From Cytophagales bacterium (GTDB lineage Bacteria > Bacteroidota > Bacteroidia > Cytophagales > Spirosomataceae): a stretch of 64,000 bases of DNA. Both the position numbers and the translations under genes were made by a program. Location: assembly GCA_004292855.1 (NCBI GenBank), contig RDXN01000034.1, forward strand, positions 62,001-126,000. The letters are read 5' to 3'. Positions 17,409-26,600 of this stretch are shown here, piece after piece; the first letter of the stretch is position 1, and each line of letters begins with the position of its first letter. Under the pieces are notes generated by a model that saw only the letters and a program-made list of their open reading frames with translations, was not told the origin of the DNA and did not search any database.

Positions 17409-18080
17409 CTATTTTTTTGCTATTAACTTTAAAAGCTCCTCTATTGGCTCATTCTTATCGTTCAGGAAGATAGGGTTATGAAACTGATGTAGTTGGTCCA
17501 TCAGGCTCACCAAGTGCATTTTTTCGGCTCCTGGAAGTGTACCACCGACCAGTGTTGCCACCTGCGACATAACAGGCCAAATTTTCTCAAGTATCTGGAA
17601 ACCAGCCGCCGTCAGCTTCAGACGCTTGCTGCGTTTATCAACCATGTCGTCCTGTTGCTCAACGAGGCCGTTTGCTAAAAGTCGTTTAATGATCTCCATG
17701 CCGGTTGTTTTCTCATGTATATTCCGTTGAATCAACTCCATTTTGGTTTGTAGGGGTTTCCCGAGCAAACCAGCCAAATACGTAAAGTCGTCAAAGCTCA
17801 CGAGGGGCGTATCGGCGAGGGCGCGTTTGGATAGGGCGCGGGCGTACCGATACAAAAACGAAACCAACATGCTAATCAGAATATCGGGCGATTGCCATCC
17901 TCCCTGCACTACCGAACCCCCTTTAGTAACCTGCTGTTTTTCAGCACTTACCCGCCGATTTAGCCACGCTACGAAGTGAACCATGCTATCGCGGTTGGGG
18001 TCGTCGGTAGTTAATGGAGTGGCCTCCTGCTCATAGGCCTCCGCGTAGGTAATGAGTTGGCGAATTAGTTCGTAGTTCAT
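17409..18080 (-). CDS. MarR-like winged-helix regulator
   Basis: 223 residues from the ATG at 18080 (MNYELIRQLITYAEAYE). An in-frame start at 18143 would leave only 8 bp to the divergent gene at 18152, so the inner start, which leaves 71 bp for promoters, is preferred. The C-terminal half is the winged helix: FTYLAGLLGKPLQTKMELIQ, KTTGMEIIKRLLANGLVEQ, the wing DKRSKRLKLTAAG, then a dimerisation helix. The N-terminal ~80 residues are helical and longer than in most MarR proteins. It lies upstream of the TonB receptor gene on the same strand, 69 bp away, and may control it. Confidence 0.75.
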   Translation of the reverse strand: MNYELIRQLITYAEAYEQEATPLTTDDPNRDSMVHFVAWLNRRVSAEKQQVTKGGSVVQGGWQSPDILISMLVSFLYRYARALSKRALADTPLVSFDDFTYLAGLLGKPLQTKMELIQRNIHEKTTGMEIIKRLLANGLVEQQDDMVDKRSKRLKLTAAGFQILEKIWPVMSQVATLVGGTLPGAEKMHLVSLMDQLHQFHNPIFLNDKNEPIEELLKLIAKK

Positions 18081-18151
18081 GTTGTTACCTGTTTCGATCA
18101 GCATGCAAGTATGCAATTTAGTACGAAACCGTTCTATATTCATTTAGTTTA

Positions 18152-18607
18152 GTGGAAAACCCAATAAAGCAACTCTTGTACACTCGTTGCCTCGCCTATG
18201 TGCAGGACCGCATCGACATGGCTACCGAGGCCATGCGAGCCGCGCAGGAGTCGGCCAATTCGGAGACCAAAAGCTCGGCAGGCGACAAGTACGAGACAGG
18301 CCGGGCAATGGCCCAACTCGAACGCGACCGGCACGCGCAACTCCTCGCCGATGCACAGCGGATGCTGGCCGACCTGGAAAAAATAAACCCCGACGCCACG
18401 TCGCTCATCGTGGTGCCGGGGAGTTTGGTGCAAACGGCACGGGGGTCGTTTTACATCAGTATCAGCGCGGGCAAACTGACTGTCGACGGGGCTGATTATT
18501 TCGCTGTGTCGGCGGCCTCGCCCATCGGGGCGTTGCTGCTGGGGAAACGGGCTGGCGATGCGGTTGTGTTTAACCGGATGAATTATACTGTTTTATCTGT
18601 CAGCTAA
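18152..18607 (+). CDS. GreA/GreB C-terminal-domain protein with N-terminal coiled coil
   Basis: 151 residues, GTG start (18152); no in-frame ATG precedes it. Residues ~10-75 form a helical, charged coiled-coil-like stretch (ATEAMRAAQESANSETKSSA...MAQLERDRHAQLLADAQRML). The C-terminal part SPIGALLLGKRAGDAVVFN is the signature of the FKBP-like domain of Gre transcript-cleavage factors. In Bacteroidota such proteins are often mislabelled as 3-oxoacyl-ACP synthase. It probably binds the RNA polymerase secondary channel; whether it supports cleavage is unknown. Divergent from the MarR-like gene. Confidence 0.75.
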   Translation: MENPIKQLLYTRCLAYVQDRIDMATEAMRAAQESANSETKSSAGDKYETGRAMAQLERDRHAQLLADAQRMLADLEKINPDATSLIVVPGSLVQTARGSFYISISAGKLTVDGADYFAVSAASPIGALLLGKRAGDAVVFNRMNYTVLSVS

Positions 18608-18672
18608 TTACATCCAAACACATTGCTGACGCGAGGGTTTTCGACAATCTCAGCCTTAGCAACGCAACACAA

Positions 18673-18702
18673 TTGCCAATTTTAGCCATTTTCGTATCTT
18701 TG
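18673..18702 (+). promoter_or_regulatory. Bacteroidota promoter (TTG-N19-TATCTTTG)
   Basis: TTG at 18673-18675 and TATCTTTG at 18695-18702 with a 19-bp spacer fit the primary sigma promoter of Bacteroidota. The start codon of the Uma2 gene follows 22 bp later. Confidence 0.7.
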
Positions 18703-18724
18703 GTACAATCAACGGCCTGACACG

Positions 18725-19315
18725 ATGGAGACAACAACCGCAGTTCCCCGCATCCTGATTTACGAAGAATTTGATGGCCATCCGATCTATCGAAAAGGCT
18801 ACAAAGACGTTATGCTGGGGTTAAAAAAAATAGAAGAAATAAGCATGGGAACCAGCACTTTACAGTACTTCATAACGAATTGCATTTTAAAAGTATTATT
18901 CCGTAATCTGCCGGATGACTATTTCTGTGGCGCGGCTGAACTTGGTCTGCATTTAGCTAACAATAGTAATTTTTCTGCCGATATAGCTATTCATCGTCCC
19001 GGCCAACTAAAAGTTGGTTTTCACTCAACCAAATATTCCGACACGCCACCCAACGTGATTATTGAAGTGGACATTAAAATTGACGAGTCAGACTTTTTTC
19101 AGAATGAGGAAGAGTATTTCCACAAAAAAACAGAACAACTCCTACAGTGGGGCGTTGAACGGGTGATTTGGGTATTCTCGGCCTCGCGCCGGATACTGGT
19201 AGCCGACAACCTCAAAACGTGGTCGTTCAACAGTTGGGACTTGCCCATTACGGTCATCGACGACCACCAGATTAATGTCTGGGACTTGATGCTGGCAAGT
19301 GGGTTTGAGGTCTAG
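18725..19315 (+). CDS. Uma2 family (DUF820) putative PD-(D/E)xK nuclease-fold protein
   Basis: 196 residues. The core elements of the Uma2 family are visible: SADIAIHRP (the Asp), PPNVIIEVDIK (the Glu before a second acidic residue), and HKKTEQLLQWGVERVIWVF with a Lys and the typical Y/W-GV-x-x-x-W pattern. These form a restriction-endonuclease-like fold; biological function is unknown. It has its own consensus promoter. Its stop codon directly abuts the stop codon of the convergent membrane-protein gene, with no bases between, so transcription must end inside the neighbouring gene. Confidence 0.75.
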   Translation: METTTAVPRILIYEEFDGHPIYRKGYKDVMLGLKKIEEISMGTSTLQYFITNCILKVLFRNLPDDYFCGAAELGLHLANNSNFSADIAIHRPGQLKVGFHSTKYSDTPPNVIIEVDIKIDESDFFQNEEEYFHKKTEQLLQWGVERVIWVFSASRRILVADNLKTWSFNSWDLPITVIDDHQINVWDLMLASGFEV

Positions 19316-20035
19316 CTAATTCATCACTTCGGTTTGCTGTTGCAAAAATCTAACTGGCTCATTTTGAACCATGCGCTTCTTTTCAAATTGGACGACAAGA
19401 GGTATACACAGGAGCGTCAGGAGAACTTCAATAATCGGTAGATACGTGAAATCAATAGTTTGTTCATTACATACCCACCAAATAAAGAAAGATTCTATCC
19501 ACGTTTTGGTCCAACTTGAATTCTTGGCAATCATTATAAAACCACTGGTATTGAAAGTTACCTCATAGTGTCTGGTTATAACACTATTCAAGGTGTTTGT
19601 GAGCACAAAAAAGGTTTTGAACAAAACGGCCAAACGAATAGAGTAATAACCTACAAAATTTAGTATACCTTCAATAAAACTTCTTAAGCCTCTTGCCGGG
19701 TTGTTGTAGAATCTGTTCAGGTTGTAGTGGCTGTCGCGGAAAAAGTACAATCTTAGAAATTTAGCAGGCGTCTCGAATGCTCCTTTTTTCTCATCAATTT
19801 TGAAAATTAAACGATGATACAGATATAGTGCAATTGAGAGGAGGGTAAGGGTAAACGTCACCAAAATCATTCCTATCCATCCTAACTTAAACGTCACAAC
19901 GAACCAATTAGACTCCCGGCTTAGGTCGGGGCTTGCGTAATACGTTGATGTCAAATCTGCAACAGTTGCCGATACAACAAGCAAGGGCCAAATAAAGACA
20001 GATCGATTGGCAAGTAGTGGTCGAAACGGTTTCAT
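19316..20035 (-). CDS. Multi-pass membrane protein of unknown function
   Basis: 239 residues. Clear hydrophobic segments: FIWPLLVVSATVADLTSTYY, WIGMILVTFTLTLLSIALYL, a central IRLAVLFKTFFVLTNTLNSV and a C-terminal VLLTLLCIPLVVQF. Between them are basic, aromatic loops (FLRLYFFRDSHYNLNRFYNNPARG). I do not recognise the family. Codon use is more AT-rich than the neighbouring genes, which may mean later arrival. Convergent and abutting with the Uma2 gene. Confidence 0.65.
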   Translation of the reverse strand: MKPFRPLLANRSVFIWPLLVVSATVADLTSTYYASPDLSRESNWFVVTFKLGWIGMILVTFTLTLLSIALYLYHRLIFKIDEKKGAFETPAKFLRLYFFRDSHYNLNRFYNNPARGLRSFIEGILNFVGYYSIRLAVLFKTFFVLTNTLNSVITRHYEVTFNTSGFIMIAKNSSWTKTWIESFFIWWVCNEQTIDFTYLPIIEVLLTLLCIPLVVQFEKKRMVQNEPVRFLQQQTEVMN

Positions 20036-20072
20036 AAATTTATGGAATTACAAAATTAACATAGCATCCCCC

Positions 20073-20729
20073 TCAAATATTCTGCTCCGCAGCAAACCGC
20101 AACAACTCGGCGGTGCTGCTGGTGCCAATTTTGAAGTGAATGTTGCGCCGGTGCGTTTTGATGGTCAGGGGGCTAAGGTGCATTTTCTCGGCAATGCTAT
20201 CAGTGCCAAGACCCTGCTGGATGTATCGGATAATGCTCAGTTCGCGGGGCGTTAGCTGGAGCCGACGGGCAAAATCGTCGGACACGGGCACGGGGCGGTC
20301 CGCCGTTGCGGTTGTGGGGGTAAGCCCCGGATCGAAATAACGCTGCCCGTTGGCCACGGCCCGCAGGCCGGTCAGGATGTCCTGACGGGTGGTGGTTTTG
20401 AGCAGGTAGCCCTGCACGCCCAACCGCTGGGCTTCTTCGACCACCCGACCCTCGGCGTACATCGTCATGAACACGATTGCCACCGACGCGTAATCCCGCA
20501 ATAGCTCCTCGGCAATTTGTAGTCCTGACTGCTGAGGCAGGTTCAGGTCGAGCAGCACCAGGTTCGGGCTGGTTTGGTGAACCATCGGCACTACGCGGTT
20601 GCCCTCGTAGACCTGCCCCACAATGGACCACCCCAATTCACTGGTAATCAGGACACTAAGACTATCATTAAACAAAGGGTGATCATCGGCGATCAGCACG
20701 CGGGGTGGTTGGGGTAAGGGTGTGTTCAT
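20073..20729 (-). CDS. NarL/LuxR-type response regulator
   Basis: 218 residues from the ATG at 20729 (MNTPLPQPPRVLIADDHP). Receiver with phospho-acceptor in LVLLDLNLPQQSG and Lys in GYLLKTTTR; C-terminal LuxR helix-turn-helix LTPRELSIIRYIQQGLG, then DSIAEKMHLSPLTIKTHRRN. The start lies 47 bp inside the 3' end of the upstream kinase gene, so the two are a coupled pair and cognate partners. An earlier in-frame start (20792) would overlap the kinase even more and add non-receiver sequence. Confidence 0.92.
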   Translation of the reverse strand: MNTPLPQPPRVLIADDHPLFNDSLSVLITSELGWSIVGQVYEGNRVVPMVHQTSPNLVLLDLNLPQQSGLQIAEELLRDYASVAIVFMTMYAEGRVVEEAQRLGVQGYLLKTTTRQDILTGLRAVANGQRYFDPGLTPTTATADRPVPVSDDFARRLQLTPRELSIIRYIQQGLGTDSIAEKMHLSPLTIKTHRRNIHFKIGTSSTAELLRFAAEQNI

Positions 20730-22566
20730 ACGGTAGTGTGAGGGTTGTGAGGGTCCCCAGGGGGCTGCTTTCGGTGAGGAGTTGGGCACCAATATAGTCG
20801 GCGCGTCGGCGAATGTTTTTGAGGCCCATTCCCGTGTCGGTCAGGGTTGTTACGACATAGCCTCCGCCATCGTCTTCGACCGACAAATAAACGCTGTCGG
20901 GGTGATAAATCAATTGAACCACAATCGTTTGCGGATGGGCGTGTTTGAGGGCGTTGTTGAGCAGTTCGCGGGCGATTCGGTACAGGTTTATCTCCACGTC
21001 GAGCAGGAGCGGGTGCCGGGTGCCGTAGGTAACAAACTCGATAGTGACGGTGCCCGCGTGAATTTCGGCCAACCAATGTACAGCTTCGGCCAGCACTTTT
21101 TGCAAACCTAAGCGTGTGAATTGGTCAGGCATAAGGTGGTGGGCAATGAGCCGCAAATCGCTGATCGACTTGGTAATCAAGTACATCGAAGGATTCAACT
21201 GATCAGTCTGGAGGGGTTTGGTGTTGGTTTGCAGGCCCGCCAGTTCGTGCCGGAGCAGGCCAAGCGTGGCTCCCAAGTCGTCGTGGAGGTCGCGGGCCAG
21301 GCGTTGGCGTTCTTCTTCCTGGGCCACCACCACCTGCCGCGAGCTTTCGCGCTCTACCTGCCCCACGAGCAGCAACGCCCGTCGGCGGTCGGCGTTGAAC
21401 CGAAACGCCAGCATCACGGCCAGCACGACCGTCTCGAACATCAATACCGGCACAATAACCAGGCTGGTGTACGGTCCCTGATACACCGGCAACCACCGCC
21501 CCGCCAGCACATAATAGAGCAATACGGCCAGCATAGGAGCCAGCGAAACCGACAGCCAAACAGCCTCGGAGCGTTTTCTGTAAAAACCCCAACCCAGGCA
21601 AGCCAGCATGGTTGCTGCATACAGAATACCCCCCACGCCCGACGTTCCGTGTATGAGTCGGTGCATAGATATCCCAAACACGTAGCTCATGGCCGCCAGG
21701 GTAATGACCCCACACCACAGGACACCCCAACGGTGCAGCCAAACGGCTCCGAGCAGATCCACCCGCAGATAAGACAGGTAGAAAAATCCCTGAAACGCCA
21801 ACTGAAGCAGCAACATACAGTACCCAAAACCCGGCTCGACCAATGGTCCCGGATGGCTCGTTAGCATGCCAAACTGCCCGTACACGTTCAGGATATAGAT
21901 ACCCAGGGTCAGGATGTACACGCTGTAGAGGCCATAAACGCCTTGGGTGGTGTAGGCAAACAGGAACACACCCAACAAGCACACCAGAATCAGGCAACCA
22001 AACAGCCCACCCTGCAAAAACAATTCGTTGTTGTTCGTTTGAATAAATGCCGCTTCGCTATGAAAGCGGAGTAGAACTTTACCAATACCCTGTTCCTGAG
22101 CCACTTTGGTATGCAGTACCACCCAAATCGTTTGTCCGGCGGGTATGTTCATCCGAAACGCATGAAGCCGGTCGGGCAGGGGGCGTTGGGTTATGGGAAT
22201 TTGCCAGCCGCTTCGTTGCGTACGCAAAAGCGTACCCGCTGCCGAAAACGTCAGCACCTCGGCTATATCGAAAAAATGTTGTTGCAGGTGTAGCACATAC
22301 GATTGAGCGTTGGGCGTTGCGTTCGTCACCGGAAACCGCAAATAATGGTGCTGCCCGTCGGCCACGTAGCTCACCACCGTTTCGGGCACCGGACGAAACC
22401 GGACCCCGGCCAACCCGGCCCCCGACACCGCCCGGTTTGTATCGAACCGCGCCAGATACCCCGCCAAATCAGACGACGTAAATCCCTCGCCCGCTCGTAG
22501 AACAGGCGAAGCAGCCCAAACGAAACGAGAAAGGGTTAGGAAGATCAGGAGACAAGCTACGCGCAT
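20683..22566 (-). CDS. 7TMR-DISM sensor histidine kinase (HisKA_3 type)
   Basis: 627 residues. A signal peptide precedes a periplasmic 7TMR-DISM extracellular domain (about 30-170; HYLRFPVTNATPNAQSYVLH), seven transmembrane helices (about 185-390) and a cytoplasmic kinase. The dimerisation/phospho-acceptor box is RLARDLHDDLGATLG (His), the N-box is ELLNNALKHA, and the G motif is VEDDGGGY followed by GMGLKNIRRRA. This is the NarL-partner kinase class. The extracellular domain has a jelly-roll-like fold thought to bind carbohydrate-type ligands; the actual signal is unknown. Its 3' end overlaps the response-regulator gene by 47 bp. Confidence 0.92.
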   Translation of the reverse strand: MRVACLLIFLTLSRFVWAASPVLRAGEGFTSSDLAGYLARFDTNRAVSGAGLAGVRFRPVPETVVSYVADGQHHYLRFPVTNATPNAQSYVLHLQQHFFDIAEVLTFSAAGTLLRTQRSGWQIPITQRPLPDRLHAFRMNIPAGQTIWVVLHTKVAQEQGIGKVLLRFHSEAAFIQTNNNELFLQGGLFGCLILVCLLGVFLFAYTTQGVYGLYSVYILTLGIYILNVYGQFGMLTSHPGPLVEPGFGYCMLLLQLAFQGFFYLSYLRVDLLGAVWLHRWGVLWCGVITLAAMSYVFGISMHRLIHGTSGVGGILYAATMLACLGWGFYRKRSEAVWLSVSLAPMLAVLLYYVLAGRWLPVYQGPYTSLVIVPVLMFETVVLAVMLAFRFNADRRRALLLVGQVERESSRQVVVAQEEERQRLARDLHDDLGATLGLLRHELAGLQTNTKPLQTDQLNPSMYLITKSISDLRLIAHHLMPDQFTRLGLQKVLAEAVHWLAEIHAGTVTIEFVTYGTRHPLLLDVEINLYRIARELLNNALKHAHPQTIVVQLIYHPDSVYLSVEDDGGGYVVTTLTDTGMGLKNIRRRADYIGAQLLTESSPLGTLTTLTLPYEHTLTPTTPRADRR

Positions 22567-22725
22567 ACAGGCAAAAGTACGGGGGTTCAGTCGCCTTAAA
22601 ATTACCTACTTGGGAGTATTTTACTCACCACCGCAAGGCCCGAAGTTTGTGTTCACGAATCTTCCTCTTTTTTCTGTGTAATCGTTCCTGCTTCCAAACC
22701 AAATTCCCCCCAAACGCAACATCTT

Positions 22726-23826
22726 ATGCACACAACCCCGCTACCCAACTCCGCCCGTCCGTTCCGCGTTTCCGCGCTCTCGCTGTTGCTCCTGTTTCTG
22801 ACCTACACTACCAGTTGGGCGGGTGCCTGCAACAGATGGTGCAGCCCCTCCTGCTGGAATCCCGATTGCGGGAAAATCGACAAGGGAAAGTCGATTTTCG
22901 GGTTACCCGTTCTGGGCGCACCCCTCAACGCCTGGGCGAGCAACGGCAACACCTTCGCCCGTGATTTAGCCAAAGCCAACCTCGTTTCGGAAGCCGCCGA
23001 CCGGCTGCGGAAGAAAATGGGCGCGGCAGGGGCCATTACGCTGTTAGGGTCCGACTTCAGCACCTTTACTTCGCCCGGAAAGAGTCAGTTGAGCTACTCA
23101 TCAGGCAGCGAAAATGTAACCTTCGATATGGTGATTGGCGCAGCCAATGCCGTTACCGCTCAAACCTGGACCCTCCCCGCCGATCTTACTAATCAGTTAG
23201 ATCGGGTGGCCCGGGCCGATTTTGTGGCCGTCAGCAGCATTCCGGCAGGGCTGGGCTTGCCGGGGGTTACGCACGTCAGTAAGTACATAGCCGGTAATCG
23301 GCAGTTTGTTCGATTCAACCAATATCAATTGAAATCCAACGAGTTGCAATCGCTGGGCTATTCGGTTGATCGGAAAATCGGCAATGATTTCGCGCAGGGT
23401 TCCCCCGATTTAAATAGTTCGTTTGCGACGATACCGCTCGCATTAGGAGCCAGTTACACGGACAAGGGAGTTGTCGAAGACCCCACCGACAATATCCAGT
23501 ACGAAAGCAGCAGCGTCATCACGTTCGATGGGTTCGGGACATTGAATACCCCCAACGGGTCGTTTCAGGCCCTGCGCTACACCATGACCACCACCACAAA
23601 CACCCTCGACGTAAGTGACCTCAACGACCCCGTAGAGATCGACACCGAGTCGGCTACGCAGGTGGGTTGGGTCACGAAGGAGGGCACCTGGATCACGGCT
23701 AATTACGCCGACTATAACCCTACCACGAAAGCAGCCACCATCAGCAATGTTCGGTATTCGGCCATCGTCCCGACGAGCAGCTTGTCGCCCACGTTTACGA
23801 ACTCGGCCTGCGGATGTTCGCGATGA
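22726..23826 (+). CDS. Secreted protein of unknown function
   Basis: 366 residues with an N-terminal signal sequence (ALSLLLLFLTYTTSWAGA). A Cys/Trp-rich stretch follows (CNRWCSPSCWNPDCG), and the protein ends with CGCSR. The middle is rich in Ser/Thr/Asn and beta-like, with no motif I recognise. No T9SS sorting domain is visible. The stop overlaps the next gene's start (ATGA at 23823), which couples it to a lipoprotein-acyltransferase gene. The N-terminal cysteines are more than ten residues apart from a classical lipobox, so a lipoprotein call is not justified. Confidence 0.6.
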   Translation: MHTTPLPNSARPFRVSALSLLLLFLTYTTSWAGACNRWCSPSCWNPDCGKIDKGKSIFGLPVLGAPLNAWASNGNTFARDLAKANLVSEAADRLRKKMGAAGAITLLGSDFSTFTSPGKSQLSYSSGSENVTFDMVIGAANAVTAQTWTLPADLTNQLDRVARADFVAVSSIPAGLGLPGVTHVSKYIAGNRQFVRFNQYQLKSNELQSLGYSVDRKIGNDFAQGSPDLNSSFATIPLALGASYTDKGVVEDPTDNIQYESSSVITFDGFGTLNTPNGSFQALRYTMTTTTNTLDVSDLNDPVEIDTESATQVGWVTKEGTWITANYADYNPTTKAATISNVRYSAIVPTSSLSPTFTNSACGCSR

Positions 23827-25550
23827 ACTGGCTGAACCAAAAAACACCCGTATGGCTCACATCCGGGGTTTTATACGGCCTGGCGTGGCCCGCGTTTCCG
23901 ATCCAAACGGGCTGGCTGGCGTGGTTCGCACTCGTGCCGGTGTTGCTCCGGCTGCGAAGGGTGCGGTCGTTTGGGGAGCATGTCCGGGTTACGTTGCCCG
24001 TGTTTCTGGTGGCCCTGCCGTTTGTATGCTGGTGGCTCAGTTATTACTCGCTGCTGGCCATGCCCATGATCTGGCTCACGCAGGGGCCGTTTATTTGGGT
24101 GCCGATGGCGTTATTGTATCCCGTCCAAAAACGCATTGGCTGGCGTAAGGCGATGCTGTTGCTGCCCCTGTTCTGGGCGTTTTGGGAGTGGGCCTGGCTC
24201 TACGTTTGCGATTTCGACCTGGCCGTGGGTGGCCCCGGCACGACGCAGGCTAACCTGCTGCTGGTCAATCAATTCGCTGATCTGACGGGTGTATGGGGCC
24301 TCATTTTTTGGGCCATTGGGTTTAATGTCCTGCTGGCGCGGGTCATCGACCAAACCGAAATTCAACCCTTGCGGCAAGTGGGGTTGCGGCTGGCGGGTGT
24401 GAGTGCGTTGTGGCTGGCCGGGCCGCTGCTCTACGGCTGGTTTGTGCGGGCGGTGCCGTCGACGGTGATCAAATCGGGTTTGCCGCCCGTACACGTTGGG
24501 TTGCTGCAAACGAACGAAGATCCGTACGCCCCTCTCAAACCCACTACGCAGGCCGACATGCTCCGCCGACTGGTGGCCCTCGGCACCAAAGCCGCGAAGG
24601 TCAAGCCGGAGGACCTCCTGCCCGACCGAACGCAACCAAGCGTGGCCCGACCGGATCTAATTATCGCTCCCGAAGGCGCGTTTCCGTTACCGTTGTTGCA
24701 GGATTCGGCCTTGTTTGCGGGGATGCGGCAATACGTACAGTACTACAATGTGCCGTTTGCCACGGGCATTATGACGCCCACTGACAGCACCCATTATTAC
24801 AACGAAGCCTTTGTATTTACGCCCGAACTGAGCCGTATTTATGAACCGATGGGGCTGAAACCTGGCGATTTGCAGGTCTACCGAAAACAACAAAGCCTGG
24901 CCTTCAGCGAGCGTTCTCCCCTGCTGTTCCGCTGGGCCGACCGCTGGCTACGACCCGGCAAACCGTCGGTCAGGCTGGGCGACAAACCGGTTGCCTTTAC
25001 CTTCACCGATCAGAAAGGGAACACGCGTAAACTGGCCCTAGCGATCTGCTGGGAGCAAATTTACCCGGCCACCATTGCAGGTCTGGTTCGAGACGAAACC
25101 GGGCAAAGTCCGGTCGAATTCTTGTCTTTCGTTATGAACGACGGCTGGTTCTACGACTCGCCCGGTTCGCGTATCCTACTTGCGTTCACGCAGTTGCGGG
25201 CTATCGAGAACCGCCGAAGCATTGCTCGCTGCTCCAATCAGGGCTATTCGGGCTATGTGGACCCCTTCGGGCGAATTGTGTCGCTGCTACCCCGGCGAGC
25301 CGAAGCGGTGGGCAGCGTTTCGATGGTCGCCAACACGAAACTGTCGTTCTTCTCGCGCCACCCCGACTGGTTCCCGATCACCTGTGGATTGCTGTGGGTC
25401 GTGGGCATTTTGCTCGGCCTGCGTACCGCCAACAAATCAATTCCTTCCTCTTTTTTAACACGTTCAACAGAGCTACCGACGCTGCGCTATGCTGTCCCTC
25501 CGGGACAAAAACAAAACGATCTGCACAAGATTGAAACACCCCTGTCTTAA
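23823..25550 (+). CDS. lnt: Apolipoprotein N-acyltransferase (Lnt-like)
   Basis: 575 residues from the ATG at 23823, which overlaps the upstream stop; an in-frame ATG at 23814 also exists. The N-terminal part has about six membrane helices. The nitrilase-fold domain then shows the catalytic elements: Glu in IIAPEGAFPLP, Lys in YRKQQSLAFSERSPL and Cys in LALAICWEQIYP, followed by FVMNDGWFYDSPGS. It acylates the N-terminal Cys of lipoproteins in the inner membrane. The segment after the last helix (from about TRSTELPTLRY) is unusual and may derive from an intergenic repeat with a GTCCC/GGGAC hairpin. Confidence 0.85.
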   Translation: MNWLNQKTPVWLTSGVLYGLAWPAFPIQTGWLAWFALVPVLLRLRRVRSFGEHVRVTLPVFLVALPFVCWWLSYYSLLAMPMIWLTQGPFIWVPMALLYPVQKRIGWRKAMLLLPLFWAFWEWAWLYVCDFDLAVGGPGTTQANLLLVNQFADLTGVWGLIFWAIGFNVLLARVIDQTEIQPLRQVGLRLAGVSALWLAGPLLYGWFVRAVPSTVIKSGLPPVHVGLLQTNEDPYAPLKPTTQADMLRRLVALGTKAAKVKPEDLLPDRTQPSVARPDLIIAPEGAFPLPLLQDSALFAGMRQYVQYYNVPFATGIMTPTDSTHYYNEAFVFTPELSRIYEPMGLKPGDLQVYRKQQSLAFSERSPLLFRWADRWLRPGKPSVRLGDKPVAFTFTDQKGNTRKLALAICWEQIYPATIAGLVRDETGQSPVEFLSFVMNDGWFYDSPGSRILLAFTQLRAIENRRSIARCSNQGYSGYVDPFGRIVSLLPRRAEAVGSVSMVANTKLSFFSRHPDWFPITCGLLWVVGILLGLRTANKSIPSSFLTRSTELPTLRYAVPPGQKQNDLHKIETPLS

Positions 25551-25562
25551 CTTCTTAAGCAC

Positions 25563-26600
25563 ATGAACCGTCTTTATACAACCATCGTCTTTTTAAGTCT
25601 CGCGGCACCGTTTGTTGCTCAAGCGCAAACGACCGTTATTCTCAATTCGCCCACCCAAAGCGGCAACGCCGTGGGGCAGTTCAACACGGTGGTGGGGTCG
25701 GGCAATGCGGGCGCGGCCCTCAGCACCACGGCCATCAACAACACCTTTGTGGGCTACGACGCGGGCAGTAGCACTACGCTCGGTTCGGGCAACACGTTTG
25801 TTGGGACTGCCGCCGGAAACGCCAACAGTTCGGGCAGCAACAACACGTTTTTGGGGACTGCCGCCGGGTACAGTAGCCTGACGGTGTGTAACAATACACT
25901 GATTGGCACCCAAAGCGGCTTCAACACGACGGGCAGTGGTAACACCATGCTTGGGTCCTGTGCGGGACTCGCCAACGGCAACGGCAACAGCAATACGTTT
26001 TTGGGAACACAAGCCGATGCCTCGTTGGCGGGCCTCACCAACGCAGCCGCTATCGGGTTCAACGCCAGGGTGCGCGTGAGCAATGCCATCGTTCTGGGCG
26101 ACCCCGCCAACACCAGCCTGAATGTGGGTATCGGCACCGACTCGCCCCAGTTTCCGCTCGACGTGCGGGGCATTATCAACGTGCGGGGCGCGGGTGGTAA
26201 GCTCAAATTCAGCGCATTACAAAACAACCGGCTCCGCAACGGCTACACCGACCAGTTCCTGACCGTGAATGAACACGGCGAAACCGAACTCGCCCGTTAC
26301 CGGCTCCAGATCGACCACCCGAACCAGTGGGCCGACCGCGTGTTTGCACCCACTTACCGACTCACGCCCCTCTCGGAGGTGGAGCGGTTTATCCGGCACC
26401 ACAAGCACCTGCCCGGTGTGCCGAGTGCCGAAATGGTCGCGCAGGAGGGCGTCGATCTAGTGCAGATGAACGCCCTCCTGCTCCAGAAAATTGAGGAGCT
26501 AACCCTGCACGTGATCCGGTTGGAGAAAGAGGTGAACACTCACAACCGTACCACCCGCCGGGAAGCTCGCCTATCTCCCACCCGTACGCGTAGCAGGTAG
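25563..26600 (+). CDS. Secreted repeat protein with Hep/Hag-like repeats and tail-fibre-type C-terminus
   Basis: 345 residues with a signal peptide (ending VAQAQ). Residues ~30-170 are repeats of the type NTFVGTAAGNANSSGSNNTFLG, like YadA-head/Hep_Hag repeats that stack as a trimeric beta-roll. The later part WADRVFAPTYRLTPLSEVE, HKHLPGVPSA and LVQMNALLLQKIEELTLHVI is a C-terminal module common in Bacteroidota surface proteins, ending in a coiled coil. The last ~20 residues (RTTRREARLSPTRTRSR) overlap the convergent T9SS gene by 61 bp and look like antisense-derived readthrough. Confidence 0.75.
   Translation: MNRLYTTIVFLSLAAPFVAQAQTTVILNSPTQSGNAVGQFNTVVGSGNAGAALSTTAINNTFVGYDAGSSTTLGSGNTFVGTAAGNANSSGSNNTFLGTAAGYSSLTVCNNTLIGTQSGFNTTGSGNTMLGSCAGLANGNGNSNTFLGTQADASLAGLTNAAAIGFNARVRVSNAIVLGDPANTSLNVGIGTDSPQFPLDVRGIINVRGAGGKLKFSALQNNRLRNGYTDQFLTVNEHGETELARYRLQIDHPNQWADRVFAPTYRLTPLSEVERFIRHHKHLPGVPSAEMVAQEGVDLVQMNALLLQKIEELTLHVIRLEKEVNTHNRTTRREARLSPTRTRSR

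Noticed and set aside
25750-26010. Repeated NTFVG/NTFLG stretch as a CRISPR-like or mobile repeat
   Set aside because: The repetition is at protein level in a beta-roll surface protein; there are no fixed spacers.
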